DNA of 64,000 nt from Oscillospiraceae bacterium (GTDB lineage Bacteria > Bacillota_A > Clostridia > Oscillospirales > Oscillospiraceae): the NCBI GenBank assembly GCA_017516785.1, contig JAFXAV010000036.1, positions 1 through 64,000 of the forward strand, written 5' to 3'. The notes below the pieces were generated by a model. The model had not been told where the DNA came from. It was given only the letters and a program-made list of their open reading frames with translations, and made no database searches. This document shows, piece after piece, positions 15,159-24,319 of this stretch; positions within the stretch are counted from its first letter, which is position 1; each line of letters starts with the position of its first letter. The translations under genes and the position numbers were made by a program.

Positions 15159-16872
15159 CTGCTTCTCCCCTTTCCTTTTTCACGGTACGCACCGCAAAGC
15201 TTGCGTTCTGACGGGTATCCGCTGCCTTGATAAAGGCCAGCAGTCCCCAGGCACCGATCATGCTGGAACCGCCGTTGCTGAGGAAAGGGAAGGTCACACC
15301 AGTCAGCGGCAGCACATCCACCGTACCCAGAACATTCAGAATCGTCTGAGTCACAAGAATCGCTGCTGCGGTGCAGCCGCCGATGGCATAGAAGCTGCTT
15401 CGGGCCATAACTGTGGTGCGTACAGAAAAGATTGCCAGCACTGCAATGCAGATAACAGTCATCAGCGCCATAACAAGGCCCCATTCCTCTGCGACAGAAG
15501 CAAAAATCACATCGGAGTCAGCGGCAAAGACTTTTCTCATGAGACCTCTGCCGGCACCCAGACCAAACAATCCGCCGGCTGACAGGCACATGATGGCTCT
15601 GGTCTGCTGGAAACCCATATCATAGGGGTCTTCCCAGATATGCCGCCAGATGGTAAAGCGGCGCAGGGCATGGGGGGCAATCTTCACGGCGATGACACCC
15701 GCAAAACCCAGAGATGTGCAGGCAAGACCAACAGTGCCCACGCTGCCGGAGCGCATATAGGCAATGACCAGGAACGCAGCGAAGAAAATCAGCGCCGTAC
15801 CAAAGTCGTTCATCAGCGCCAGACAGCCGCAGATCACGATGGAGTAGCCGATAAACAGGATCAGATTCCGCTTGTTCATCAACCGGTCCATGGTAGAAGC
15901 GCCTGCATAGACAAAGCATACCTTGCTCAGTTCAGAAGGCTGAATGGTCATACCTGCCAGCCGAATCCAGGCCTTGGCGCCGTGCTGCTCTTCACCGATG
16001 AGCAGGGTAATCACCAGAAAACCTACGCCCAGAATCACCGCCAGATAACGGAATCTCTTTGCCCGTTCCAGATCCCGCAGGGACCAGCCAACAACCAGAA
16101 ATACCACAATGCCCAGCATCAGGGCAAAGAGCTGCTTGTTTGTTTCATGGGGCTTCTGGGATGCAATTACCGCCATACCCATGGTGCAGAGGAAAAAAGC
16201 AACCGTTTCCACATCAAAGGAACTGCGGCGGATAAGGCTGTAGAAAATCAGCAGCGCCCACTGGCAGACCACGATTCCGCCGAATCCCTGGACAATGGAC
16301 AGAGCATACTCCTGTTTTCCGCCCATGAGAAAACCAAGGCAGATCAGGCACTGAAGAATGGTCAGAAGCAGCAGATTCACAACGCCGGAAGAACCTTCCG
16401 CCCGGGTACGAAGCTGCGCCTGCAGGACCTCCTGCTTTTTGGTAACGGGAAGCAGTCTCATTTCGATGCCGCCGATGTTGATAACATCCTCTTCTTCCAG
16501 GGCGCAGATCATCACACGCCTGTCATTGACCATAACGCCGTTTTTAGAGTTTGCATCGGAGATGGACCAGCTTCCGTCGTCATAACGGGTCAGAACTGCG
16601 TGGTTGCGGGACACCGCAGGAGAATCAATGCACACATCGCTGGATTTGCTGCGGCCGATGACATTTTCCCAATGGGTCAGGGCATATTTCTTTCCGTCAT
16701 TCATGACAATCCAGGCCCAGATTTCAGGCTCCTGCCTGAAAGTCAGCATCGGCTTTAGACAACGCCACAACAAAATGGCAGCCAGCAGCGGTGCAAGATA
16801 GCGCAGCATACCGATATATGTATCCACATGGGATACCTGCGCCTCAGACATCCATTGCAGCAATTCTTCCAC
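15151..16872 (-). CDS. FtsW/RodA/SpoVE-family (SEDS) protein with N-terminal FHA domain
   Basis: 573 residues, about 180 longer than a plain SEDS glycosyltransferase. A first membrane segment lies at about 22-40. An FHA domain follows at about 55-140, with VIGRSKSSDVCIDSPAVSRNHAVL and NSKNGVMVNDRRV, the phosphothreonine-binding Arg, Ser and Asn loops. The rest has about ten membrane segments with SEDS motifs GMTIQPSELSKV, MNDFGTALIFF and FPFLSNGGSSMIGAWG. It polymerises glycan strands for the partner PBP. The GTG start follows CAGGAGGTGATAAC. The FHA domain implies control by a Ser/Thr kinase such as PrkC (inference). Confidence 0.9.
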   Translation of the reverse strand: MEELLQWMSEAQVSHVDTYIGMLRYLAPLLAAILLWRCLKPMLTFRQEPEIWAWIVMNDGKKYALTHWENVIGRSKSSDVCIDSPAVSRNHAVLTRYDDGSWSISDANSKNGVMVNDRRVMICALEEEDVINIGGIEMRLLPVTKKQEVLQAQLRTRAEGSSGVVNLLLLTILQCLICLGFLMGGKQEYALSIVQGFGGIVVCQWALLIFYSLIRRSSFDVETVAFFLCTMGMAVIASQKPHETNKQLFALMLGIVVFLVVGWSLRDLERAKRFRYLAVILGVGFLVITLLIGEEQHGAKAWIRLAGMTIQPSELSKVCFVYAGASTMDRLMNKRNLILFIGYSIVICGCLALMNDFGTALIFFAAFLVIAYMRSGSVGTVGLACTSLGFAGVIAVKIAPHALRRFTIWRHIWEDPYDMGFQQTRAIMCLSAGGLFGLGAGRGLMRKVFAADSDVIFASVAEEWGLVMALMTVICIAVLAIFSVRTTVMARSSFYAIGGCTAAAILVTQTILNVLGTVDVLPLTGVTFPFLSNGGSSMIGAWGLLAFIKAADTRQNASFAVRTVKKERGEADE

Positions 16873-16947
16873 GTTATCACCTCCTGATTATTATTGTTTT
16901 GCTATTAAAATGACACAAAACATCCTGAAAGTCAAATAAACAAATTA

Positions 16948-17775
16948 TTAAGAATGAAAGCTTCTCAGAAGTTCAATCTCTTTCTGGTATCCCGGCAGCT
17001 CGTTGGGGGTTTCCAGAATCATGGATTTACCCACAAGAAGCGGATGGTTGACAATGGTTTTAAATGTCTCAATACCGAGACTTCCCTCACCGATGCATTC
17101 ATGGCGGTCTTTGTGGCTGGCAAAGGGATTCTTGGAATCGTTCAGATGCAGCGCCTTCAGCCGGTCAAGACCCACGATCCGGTCAAACTCCGAAAGGACA
17201 CCGTCCAGATCGTTCACAATATCGTAGCCGCCGTCATAGACATGGCAGGTATCGAGACACACGCCGATTTTGTCGCTGCCCACCGCATCGATGATTGCCT
17301 TCAGTTCTTCAAACTTACCGCCGATTTCGCTGCCCTTACCCGCCATGGTTTCCAGCAGCACCGTTACAGGATAATCGGGTTCCAGGGCTTTTTTCAGAGC
17401 CTTGGAAATATATTCGATGCCGGCCTCCACGCCCTGGCCCACATGGCTGCCGGGGTGGAAATTATAGTACTGTCCGGGCAGCGCTGCCATGCGCCGCAGG
17501 TCATCGCAGAGAACTTCGCAGGCAAAATCCCTTGCATCCGGGTCAGCGGTACACAGATTCATGGTATAAGCGCCGTGGGCAACCAGCTTGCCGAACTGAT
17601 GCTCTTCCAGCAGCTTCATGGCTGACGCAGCATCAGCGGGGTCCTCCTTTTTCGCTTTGGAACCTCTGGGGTTTCGGGTAAAAAAGGCAAAGGTGTTGGC
17701 GCCGATTTTCAGAGCAGTTTTCATCATGGCAACATTGCCGCCGGAAGCAGACAGATGACATCCCAAATAAAGCAT
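16948..17775 (-). CDS. nfo: Endonuclease IV (AP endonuclease)
   Basis: 275 residues, the standard size. AP endonuclease family 2 TIM-barrel zinc sites can be seen: FHPGSHVG, LLETMAGKG, IGVCLDTCHVY, LHLNDSKNPFASHKDRHECIGEG. It cuts DNA 5' to abasic sites in base-excision repair. A -10 TATAAT with TTGCTT 17 bases upstream and AAGGAGTG before the ATG supports the start. It is divergent from the WYL regulator gene, with a dyad between them. Confidence 0.94.
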   Translation of the reverse strand: MLYLGCHLSASGGNVAMMKTALKIGANTFAFFTRNPRGSKAKKEDPADAASAMKLLEEHQFGKLVAHGAYTMNLCTADPDARDFACEVLCDDLRRMAALPGQYYNFHPGSHVGQGVEAGIEYISKALKKALEPDYPVTVLLETMAGKGSEIGGKFEELKAIIDAVGSDKIGVCLDTCHVYDGGYDIVNDLDGVLSEFDRIVGLDRLKALHLNDSKNPFASHKDRHECIGEGSLGIETFKTIVNHPLLVGKSMILETPNELPGYQKEIELLRSFHS

Positions 17776-17831
17776 AAAATCACTCCTTCATAAATTTTAA
17801 TTATAACACATACTCCCCGGAAAAGCAAACC

Positions 17832-17856
17832 GGCCGCATTCATTCTGAATGCGGCC
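17832..17856. promoter_or_regulatory. Dyad in nfo-WYL divergent region
   Basis: Perfect 11-bp inverted repeat GGCCGCATTCA/TGAATGCGGCC with a three-base centre. It sits between two divergent starts, where a terminator has little purpose, so an operator for the WYL protein is possible. A T-run on either side is weak. Confidence 0.4.
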
Positions 17857-17922
17857 AAAAATCTCTTTTCATGTATTAAAAGGTGTGATATAATGGACTG
17901 AAAGAAAGAGGAGGTCCGTGCT

Positions 17923-18900
17923 ATGCCCAAATCCGATAATCAAAAACTGAAGATCTTCTATATCCTGGACTATCTCCAGCGGTATTCCCACGAAAAGCAC
18001 CCTGTCCGGGCCGCAGAACTGATTGAAATGCTGGACCGGCAGAAAGGTATTCTCTGCGAGCGGAAGACCATTTACTCGGACATTGCCGCTTTGCAGGATT
18101 ACGGTGTGGATATCGTGTCCATCCCCGGCAAGAACGGCGGCTACTATATCGCCTCCCGGAATTTTGAACTGCCGGAGCTGAAACTGCTCATCGATGCCGT
18201 TCAGTCAAGCCGTTTCCTGACCGAGAAGAAATCCCGGGAACTGATTGAAAAACTCTGCAATCAGTGCAGTGTCCATGACGCCAAACTGATGCGCCGGGAT
18301 GTGCTGGTTTCCGGCAGAGTCAAAAATATGAATGAGACCATCTATTATAATGTGGACACCATTCAGGAAGCCATCGCCCAGAATGTTCAGATTACCTTCC
18401 GGTATTTCGACTGGGGCATTGACGGGAAACGGCACTACCGTGACAAGTCCTATGAGGCAAGTCCCTACGGTCTGTGTCAGGACAATGAGAACTGCTATCT
18501 GCTGGCACACTCCCCCCGCCACGGCGTGACTTCATACCGTGTGGACCGGATGAGCGATATTCAGCTGGCAACCGATGCCCGCACGCCCTGTCCGGAACTT
18601 ACCGGCAAGGCCCTCATCGAACACGCCAACCGGCTGTTCCATATGTATTCCGGCGAAGCATCCAATGTCAAACTCCGGTTCCATAAGAGCCTTGTGAACG
18701 TGGTCATCGACCGCTTCGGCAAGGAGACCATGCTGATTCCCGACGGAGACGAGCATTTCGTTTTTACCGTCAATGTGGCGGTTTCCCCCATGTTCTTAAG
18801 CTGGGTCATCGGCTTCGGCAATAAGGCAAAAGTACTCCATCCCCAGAGCGTCATCGATGCCTGCCGGAAGATGTGCCTGGATTCTCTGGAGCAGTATTAA
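17923..18900 (+). CDS. WYL-domain transcriptional regulator
   Basis: 325 residues. An N-terminal winged helix (about 5-65: RAAELIEMLDRQKGILCERKTIYSDIAALQ) is followed by a WYL ligand-sensing domain (about 130-210; ANVQITFRYFDWG-like core, SPYGLCQDNENCYLLAHSP, SYRVDRM) and a C-terminal WCX extension. WYL regulators often sense nucleic acid or second messengers in repair and defence settings. AGGAGG precedes the ATG and TATAAT lies at 17889-17894. It is divergent from nfo, which could be its target. The stop overlaps the convergent lipoprotein gene by four bases. Confidence 0.88.
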   Translation: MPKSDNQKLKIFYILDYLQRYSHEKHPVRAAELIEMLDRQKGILCERKTIYSDIAALQDYGVDIVSIPGKNGGYYIASRNFELPELKLLIDAVQSSRFLTEKKSRELIEKLCNQCSVHDAKLMRRDVLVSGRVKNMNETIYYNVDTIQEAIAQNVQITFRYFDWGIDGKRHYRDKSYEASPYGLCQDNENCYLLAHSPRHGVTSYRVDRMSDIQLATDARTPCPELTGKALIEHANRLFHMYSGEASNVKLRFHKSLVNVVIDRFGKETMLIPDGDEHFVFTVNVAVSPMFLSWVIGFGNKAKVLHPQSVIDACRKMCLDSLEQY

Positions 18901-19385
18901 GCCAGGGAAAAGGATTCAAACATTCCGTTCCAGATTTCCTGATATTCTTCGATGAGATCTGCACCGATCATGGCAGTGAGGACATAATGGAAATTGCCGT
19001 CATCCAGAATCATACATCGGCATACCTGCTCCTTCCACTCCCCGGCTGAGGTCCAGACAAATTCATAGCAATTGGCATCCGTCAGGGCAGTCTCCATGAT
19101 GGTCAGATCATCCGGATCGAATCCGCTGACGGACCGAACGGTTTCTTCCAGATCACCGCTTTCCAGGGTCTGGACGGACACATCATAGTCTTTGCAGATG
19201 TAGATCGTCCCATTGTCCGTCTCCATGGCAGGAAGCACCGCTTCCTCCGGCAATTCCAGCCTCACTTCCCTGGGCTGCGCCATAACGGACTGAAGCATCT
19301 CATCCGCCACCGTTTCAAAGACCTCTGCCCTGCCGCAGCCGGCAAGGCTCACCGCCAGTACCAGAAAAACAAGCATTTTCTTCAT
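18897..19385 (-). CDS. Hypothetical lipoprotein (162 aa)
   Basis: The start at 19385 follows a clear CAGGAGGGG site and gives a lipoprotein signal, MKKMLVFLVLAVSLAGCG, with Cys 17 as the lipid site. The mature part is acidic, about 145 residues, with no motif I recognise; TIYICKDYDV and NCYEFVWTSAGEWKEQVCRCMILD suggest a small alpha-beta fold. It would be tethered to the outer face of the membrane. It overlaps the end of the convergent WYL gene by four bases, and a divergent DUF1294 gene starts 28 bases from its own start. Confidence 0.75.
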   Translation of the reverse strand: MKKMLVFLVLAVSLAGCGRAEVFETVADEMLQSVMAQPREVRLELPEEAVLPAMETDNGTIYICKDYDVSVQTLESGDLEETVRSVSGFDPDDLTIMETALTDANCYEFVWTSAGEWKEQVCRCMILDDGNFHYVLTAMIGADLIEEYQEIWNGMFESFSLA

Positions 19386-19413
19386 ATTACCCCTCCTGAA
19401 AGGAACTGATATT

Positions 19414-19677
19414 TTGCAATACCTGCTTTTGTACTTACTGATAATCAATGCAGCCGGCTTCCTCCTTATGCTTGCGGACAAGCAAAAGGCAAAGCGGGGT
19501 GCATGGCGCATCCCGGAGGCAACCCTCATGTGGGTGGCCGCCCTCGGTGGCAGCATTGGATCCCTTGCCGGGATGTATACCTTCCGCCACAAGACCAAGC
19601 ACCCCAAATTCACCATCGGCATTCCGGTGATTCTGGCCATTCAGATCATTGCCGCCGGTGCGCTGCTGCAAATATAA
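19414..19677 (+). CDS. DUF1294 membrane protein
   Basis: 87 residues with the DUF1294 pattern: membrane segment 1 (about 3-20), DKQKAKRGAWRIPEATL, GGSIGSLAGMYTFRHKTKHPKF and a final membrane segment (about 67-85). The start is TTG, with AAGGA nine bases upstream. Function is unknown. It ends at a bidirectional terminator shared with the convergent CPBP gene. Confidence 0.88.
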   Translation: MQYLLLYLLIINAAGFLLMLADKQKAKRGAWRIPEATLMWVAALGGSIGSLAGMYTFRHKTKHPKFTIGIPVILAIQIIAAGALLQI

Positions 19678-19681
19678 GAAA

Positions 19682-19705
19682 AACCGGGAGCTTTGGCTCC
19701 CGGTT
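19682..19705. terminator. Bidirectional terminator
   Basis: Perfect 10-bp stem AACCGGGAGC/GCTCCCGGTT, four-base loop, with T-rich tails on both strands, between convergent genes. Confidence 0.88.
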
Positions 19706-19712
19706 CTTTTAT

Positions 19713-20642
19713 TCAGTAATAGAATGGCGTGATGATCATGAACAAAGACATGATGATGTTGATGAGCATCAGCACCATCAGGGTGATCATACCACCGCTT
19801 ACAAAGAAGCTGTGCAGATAATCGCCGCTGAGCTTCTCGGAAGAAGCATAGGCTCTGATGTCCTTCCACTTCCGGATCAGGACAACAACTGCTCCAATGG
19901 CAAAAAGGCCGATAATAACGGTAACGATGATACCCGATACCATCGGATCCAGTCCCATGGTCAGCCGGGTCAGCATATCCGCAATGACCAGATTATTGAT
20001 CATGTGCAGCACCATGGCCCAGCCGATGTTGTATTCCAGCGCCACATAGCCAAGAATCAGACCCACAAGGAACGCATAGGGGGTCTGCATCAGATTGCCG
20101 TGGAAAATACCGAAGGTAAAGGCAGAACCCAGGATGGCAAACTTTTTGCCGTAGGGCAACAGGGTTCTCTGGATGAATCCCCGGAAGATAATCTCCTCCG
20201 CAATGGGAGCTGCAATGCCCGCATAAAGGAACATACTGAAGCTGCTGGGATCAGGGGCCATGGCTTCCAGGCCTTCCATCATGGTAAAGCCATAGGAGTT
20301 GAGAAACACCTCAATGGAGGTAGTCAGAGTCTGATAGACCGACTGGGCACCCAGAAAAACACAGAGAATGCCAAAGAACGCCCCAGCTTTCATGGGCTTT
20401 CCCTTTGCAAAGATTTCATCCGCCCAGAACCGCGGTTTCTTCCAAATCAGCAGAATCAGAAGGCCAAGAACCGTGGCAATGAGATAACCCCAGCCTTCGC
20501 CCTCAGTAGTTCCGGAGACGAAAGCCGCGGCCACAACCACAATGTTCATCAACGCATAGTAACCTACCAGCGACCAGCTTACCGGACGGAAGCAGCGGCG
20601 CAGATGTTTGCGAAGCAGATGCTGCTCATTGAACTGTTCCAT
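19713..20642 (-). CDS. CPBP-family intramembrane protease (CAAX-like)
   Basis: 309 residues with about eight hydrophobic segments. The catalytic EExxxR motif is EEIIFRG at about residue 165, followed by the FxxxH motif FGIFHGNLMQ, and a later HMINN near 230. Members cleave within membranes or support bacteriocin immunity; the substrate here is unknown. It begins one base after the stop of the FAD oxidoreductase gene upstream, so it is probably cotranscribed with it. Confidence 0.88.
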   Translation of the reverse strand: MEQFNEQHLLRKHLRRCFRPVSWSLVGYYALMNIVVVAAAFVSGTTEGEGWGYLIATVLGLLILLIWKKPRFWADEIFAKGKPMKAGAFFGILCVFLGAQSVYQTLTTSIEVFLNSYGFTMMEGLEAMAPDPSSFSMFLYAGIAAPIAEEIIFRGFIQRTLLPYGKKFAILGSAFTFGIFHGNLMQTPYAFLVGLILGYVALEYNIGWAMVLHMINNLVIADMLTRLTMGLDPMVSGIIVTVIIGLFAIGAVVVLIRKWKDIRAYASSEKLSGDYLHSFFVSGGMITLMVLMLINIIMSLFMIITPFYY

Positions 20643-20643
20643 C

Positions 20644-22224
20644 CTATTCCCCCTTCAGCGCGGCAATCAGCGCCTCGGCAGACTGAATGCCATCGATGGC
20701 GGCGGACATGATGCCGCCGGCATAGCCTGCGCCCTCTCCGGAAGGGTAGAGTCCCTTCACTTGGGACTGACGATTCTCCCCACGGATGATCCGCACAGGA
20801 GAGGAACTTCTGGTCTCCGGAGCAGTCAGCACGGCATCAGGATCGGAGAATCCCTTCAGATTCCGGTCCAGCAGCGGAATGGCTTCCTTCAGACTCCGGC
20901 TGATTTTCTCAGGCAGTACTCTGTTCAAATCGGTCCACACCACACCGGGACGATAGGTAGGCCGTACATCACCCGCCCCATCGCTTGACTTTCCTGCCAG
21001 GAAATCGCCAACTTTCTGAGCGGGCGCTTTATAGCTTCCGCTGACATTGTAGGCAGCTTCCTCGATTTCCCTCTGCCACTTCATGCCGCCTAGGGTTCCC
21101 TCATAGGGGAACTCCTGGGGATTGACGGTGACAAGCAATGCTGCATTGGCATTCTCGCCGTCCCGGTCAGCATAGCTCATGCCGTTGGTAACAACTCTTC
21201 CCTCTTCGGATGCAGCCGCCACCACATGACCGCCGGGACACATACAGAACGTGTAAACTGTGCCGTCCTCCAGATGCTTCACCAGCTTATAGTCAGCGGG
21301 AGGCAACACCGGATTCAATCCGCCATACTGGGCGGTATCAATGGTAGTCTGCTTATGTTCAATCCGGACACCCATGGCAAAGGGTTTGGGTTCCATTGGG
21401 ATATTCTTCTCATGGAGCATCTCAAAAGTGTCTCTTGCGCTGTGACCGATAGCAAAAATTGCATGATCGCAGTCAATTGTCTCGCCATTTTCCAGAACCA
21501 GTCCCGTGAGCTTTCCGTTCTCGCTTATGATATCCGTCACCTGTGTATTAAACCTAACTTCACCGCCGAGGCTGATGATCCAGCCCCGAAGATTCTGCAC
21601 CACATTCAGCAGTACATCGGTACCCACATGAGGTTTTGCATCATAGAGAATATTCTCTCTGGCACCGCATTTTACGAACTGCTCCAGAATCCAGCCGATT
21701 CTGGGATTGTTGACACCGGTATTCAGCTTGCCGTCGGAAAAGGTTCCGGCGCCGCCTTCACCGAACTGCACATTGCTGCGGGTATCCAGCATTCCGGTTT
21801 CCCAGAATTTCTGAACCTTTTCATGGCGGGACTGAGCATCTTCACCCCGTTCCAGAACCAGAGGTTTGAGGCCGGCTTTTGCAAGAATCAGAGCCGCAAA
21901 CATACCTGCAGGACCAAAACCAACCACAACAGGCCGCTTTTCCGGAACAATGTCGCATTTGGGAACCTTATAGTAAGATATAGGCGCAATGGATGCCCGC
22001 TTGCAGCCGGACTTTCGGATGAGCTTTTCCTCATTGCCGTCCACCGCTACATCCACGGTGTAGATGATTTTCACATCCGGCTTTTTCCGGGCATCCACAG
22101 ACCGCTTGACAATCTTCAGGCCCCGGACTTTGGAATTGGATACTTTTAAAAGCTGCGCCGCTTCAAACTGGAGCTGACTGACGTTGTGCTCCGGGGGTAG
22201 CGCGATATCCCGAATTCTGATCAT
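20644..22224 (-). CDS. FAD-dependent oxidoreductase (NAD(P)/FAD-binding, Rossmann type)
   Basis: 526 residues. After an about 85-residue N-terminal domain (IRIRDIALPPEH...; KIIYTVDVAVDG) comes an FAD site, VVVGFGPAGMFAALILAKAGLKPLVLERGE. VQFGEGGAGTFSDGKLNTG and C-terminal YPSGEGAGYAGGIMSAAIDG are typical of COG2509 dehydrogenase-like proteins. The reaction is not known. The start at 22224 follows GCAGGAGG and overlaps the stop of the next oxidoreductase gene by four bases. Two flavoproteins in one operon suggest linked redox steps, but this is only context. Confidence 0.85.
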   Translation of the reverse strand: MIRIRDIALPPEHNVSQLQFEAAQLLKVSNSKVRGLKIVKRSVDARKKPDVKIIYTVDVAVDGNEEKLIRKSGCKRASIAPISYYKVPKCDIVPEKRPVVVGFGPAGMFAALILAKAGLKPLVLERGEDAQSRHEKVQKFWETGMLDTRSNVQFGEGGAGTFSDGKLNTGVNNPRIGWILEQFVKCGARENILYDAKPHVGTDVLLNVVQNLRGWIISLGGEVRFNTQVTDIISENGKLTGLVLENGETIDCDHAIFAIGHSARDTFEMLHEKNIPMEPKPFAMGVRIEHKQTTIDTAQYGGLNPVLPPADYKLVKHLEDGTVYTFCMCPGGHVVAAASEEGRVVTNGMSYADRDGENANAALLVTVNPQEFPYEGTLGGMKWQREIEEAAYNVSGSYKAPAQKVGDFLAGKSSDGAGDVRPTYRPGVVWTDLNRVLPEKISRSLKEAIPLLDRNLKGFSDPDAVLTAPETRSSSPVRIIRGENRQSQVKGLYPSGEGAGYAGGIMSAAIDGIQSAEALIAALKGE

Positions 22225-23432
22225 GTATTTCCTCCTGCATGGGTACCGGCAAGTCTGCCGGAACTCCATGCCCACTGTAAATTATAGCCGCCGCAGAAGC
22301 CGTCGATGTCCAGCACCTCGCCGCAGGCATAGAGACCTGGAACCAGCTTGCTTTCCATGGTTTCCGGGTTAAACTCTGCGGTCACGATGCCGCCGGCGGT
22401 GACCTGGGCGCTGTCCATGCCCATAGGCTCCGTCAGGCTCACTTCAAAAGACTTCACCGTTTTGGCAAGGTCAGATATCTCAAATTCTTCCAGCTGGGCA
22501 ATGGGCACATAGCCGGAAATACCCGCAGCCTGAGTCAGAACCCGTCCCAGACGGTTGTGGAGAATTCCGGTGAAAAGGTCCTCTGCCTTCCAGGAAGTAG
22601 CCCGTCTTACGATCAGCATTTCGGTCAGTTTATCTGTAGACAGATTCGGCAGGAAGTCCATCCGGCAGGTCCAGTCTCCGCTGCCTTGACAGGCATCCCG
22701 GGAGACCTCAAAAATCACCGGGCCGGAAAGGCCGTACTCCGTAAACTGCATCTCGCCGGTACTCTCACTATGAAGCTGACCGTTGTGGATAATTTCCGCA
22801 TGGCAGTTGGCACGAACGCCCTTCAGGGATGCGCAGCCCTTCCAGTCGGATTTCAGCTGCACCAGTGTGGGGCGGAGCTTGGTACATTTGTGACCGAAGC
22901 TTCGAAGAAGCTTATAGCCTGCCATAGAGCCTCCCAGCTTGGTGCCTGCGAGGCCTCCGCAGGCAATGATGAGCCTGTCCACAAAGATGGATTCCTCGGC
23001 GCTGTCCACCTTGAAACCATCATCGGTCTTTTTGACTTTGGTAACCTCAAATCCGGTCAGAACCTGAATATTCGGTTTTTCCAGCGCAAACCGCAGCACA
23101 TCCACCACGGAGTTTGCCTGGTCGGAGTAGGGATAAACTCTTCCGGAGTCCTCCGCCACGGTGTAAAGGCCCAATTTGCCAAACCAGTCCAGGGTATCAT
23201 TCACATCATATTTCTTCAGGGCAAAGTCCGCAAAAGCGGCGTCATCGCCGTAGTAGCCGCCCTCCATAGCATGAAGATTGGTTAAATTACAGCGTCCGTT
23301 GCCGGTGGCAGAAAGCTTCTTGCCAACTCTCGCCTGCCGCTCCATCAGAATAACCTGATTGTTTTCATTTTCCGCTGCGGCAAGCGCTGCTGCCATACCG
23401 GAAGCGCCGCCGCCAATGATTCCAATCACCAT
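22221..23432 (-). CDS. HI0933/YhiN/BaiN-family flavoprotein
   Basis: 403 residues. N-terminal dinucleotide fold GIIGGGASGMAAALAAAE, then MERQARVGKKLSATGNGRCNLTN, the signature of this family, and C-terminal GLYACGEVLDIDGFCGGYNLQWAWSSG. BaiN from gut Clostridia reduces bile-acid intermediates, but most members are uncharacterised, so I do not assign that role. First gene of a three-gene operon with the FAD oxidoreductase and CPBP protease. Confidence 0.85.
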   Translation of the reverse strand: MVIGIIGGGASGMAAALAAAENENNQVILMERQARVGKKLSATGNGRCNLTNLHAMEGGYYGDDAAFADFALKKYDVNDTLDWFGKLGLYTVAEDSGRVYPYSDQANSVVDVLRFALEKPNIQVLTGFEVTKVKKTDDGFKVDSAEESIFVDRLIIACGGLAGTKLGGSMAGYKLLRSFGHKCTKLRPTLVQLKSDWKGCASLKGVRANCHAEIIHNGQLHSESTGEMQFTEYGLSGPVIFEVSRDACQGSGDWTCRMDFLPNLSTDKLTEMLIVRRATSWKAEDLFTGILHNRLGRVLTQAAGISGYVPIAQLEEFEISDLAKTVKSFEVSLTEPMGMDSAQVTAGGIVTAEFNPETMESKLVPGLYACGEVLDIDGFCGGYNLQWAWSSGRLAGTHAGGNT

Positions 23433-23480
23433 AAAATCACCTGCTTTCCTTCATAACATTATACCCTAAGAAAAAGCTAT

Positions 23481-23508
23481 TTGCAACTGTGGGAATATGT
23501 GCTATAAT
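23481..23508 (+). promoter_or_regulatory. ylmH promoter
   Basis: TTGCAA (23481-23486), 16-base spacer, TATAAT (23503-23508). Transcription should start near 23515, only about nine bases before the chosen ATG at 23524. Confidence 0.65.
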
Positions 23509-23523
23509 ACTTCCGGTGATACT

Positions 23524-24309
23524 ATGGATCGCAGTAATATTGAAAAAATCGCCCACAATCCGCAAGACAGAGTGCTTCTAGCAAAGCTGTGGGACAAAAT
23601 AAACGCAGGCTTCCGCCGGGACATCATGGCGAACACCTGCTTCCTCTCCCCCAGAGAACTGGAAATGGCCCGATACCTCTTCGGTGAGGTTCCGGGACTT
23701 CATGCCTTCGGGGGCTATGCCGATGCCGAACGGAAGATGCTTGTCTATCTTCCCGACTATCTGGAAGAGAATTCCCTCTACGAGGAGGATTCCCCTCTTG
23801 TCTGTCTGCGGGCAACTTTCTTTGAAAACGACACTCTCAGCCACCGGGATTTTCTTGGTGCGCTGATGGGCGCAGGCATCGGGCGGGAAACCGTCGGTGA
23901 TATCTGCGTGGGCAAAGGCTGCTGCGACTTTTTCGTCACAGCGGAAATTGCCCCCTATATTATCCAGAATTTCCTCTCCGCCGGACGCACCAGACTCCAT
24001 ATCTCTCAGCTTCCCCTTCGGGAGGCTCAGATTCCGGAACCGGAGGTAAAGGAAATCAAAGATACCCTAGCATCTCTCCGGCTGGACAGTGTCATTTCTT
24101 CAGGATTCCGCATCGGTCGCAGTTTAGCCGCCCAGCATATCATTGCGGGCAAAGCAGCCATCGATGGTCTGCCCTGCGAAAAACCAGATAAGATGGTTTC
24201 TGAAGGTGTGAAAATTTCCGTCCGGGGACTGGGAAAAATCAAACTGCAATCCGTCAATGGCCAGACGAAAAAAGGCCGCATTTCCGTAACAATTCATCGC
24301 TATGTGTGA
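23524..24309 (+). CDS. ylmH: YlmH-family S4-domain RNA-binding protein
   Basis: 261 residues. An N-terminal YlmH-type domain (AYFL/GYADAERKM..., ATFFENDTLSHRDFLGALMGAGIGRETVGDI) leads to a C-terminal S4 RNA-binding domain (LRLDSVISSGFRIGRSLAAQHIIAGKAAIDG). YlmH proteins bind ribosomal RNA and are linked to rescue of stalled ribosomes. The start was set at 23524 because the promoter would put any earlier ATG outside the transcript; only a weak GGTGAT site precedes it. DUF896 follows eleven bases downstream. Confidence 0.88.
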   Translation: MDRSNIEKIAHNPQDRVLLAKLWDKINAGFRRDIMANTCFLSPRELEMARYLFGEVPGLHAFGGYADAERKMLVYLPDYLEENSLYEEDSPLVCLRATFFENDTLSHRDFLGALMGAGIGRETVGDICVGKGCCDFFVTAEIAPYIIQNFLSAGRTRLHISQLPLREAQIPEPEVKEIKDTLASLRLDSVISSGFRIGRSLAAQHIIAGKAAIDGLPCEKPDKMVSEGVKISVRGLGKIKLQSVNGQTKKGRISVTIHRYV

Positions 24310-24319
24310 GGTAAATACT

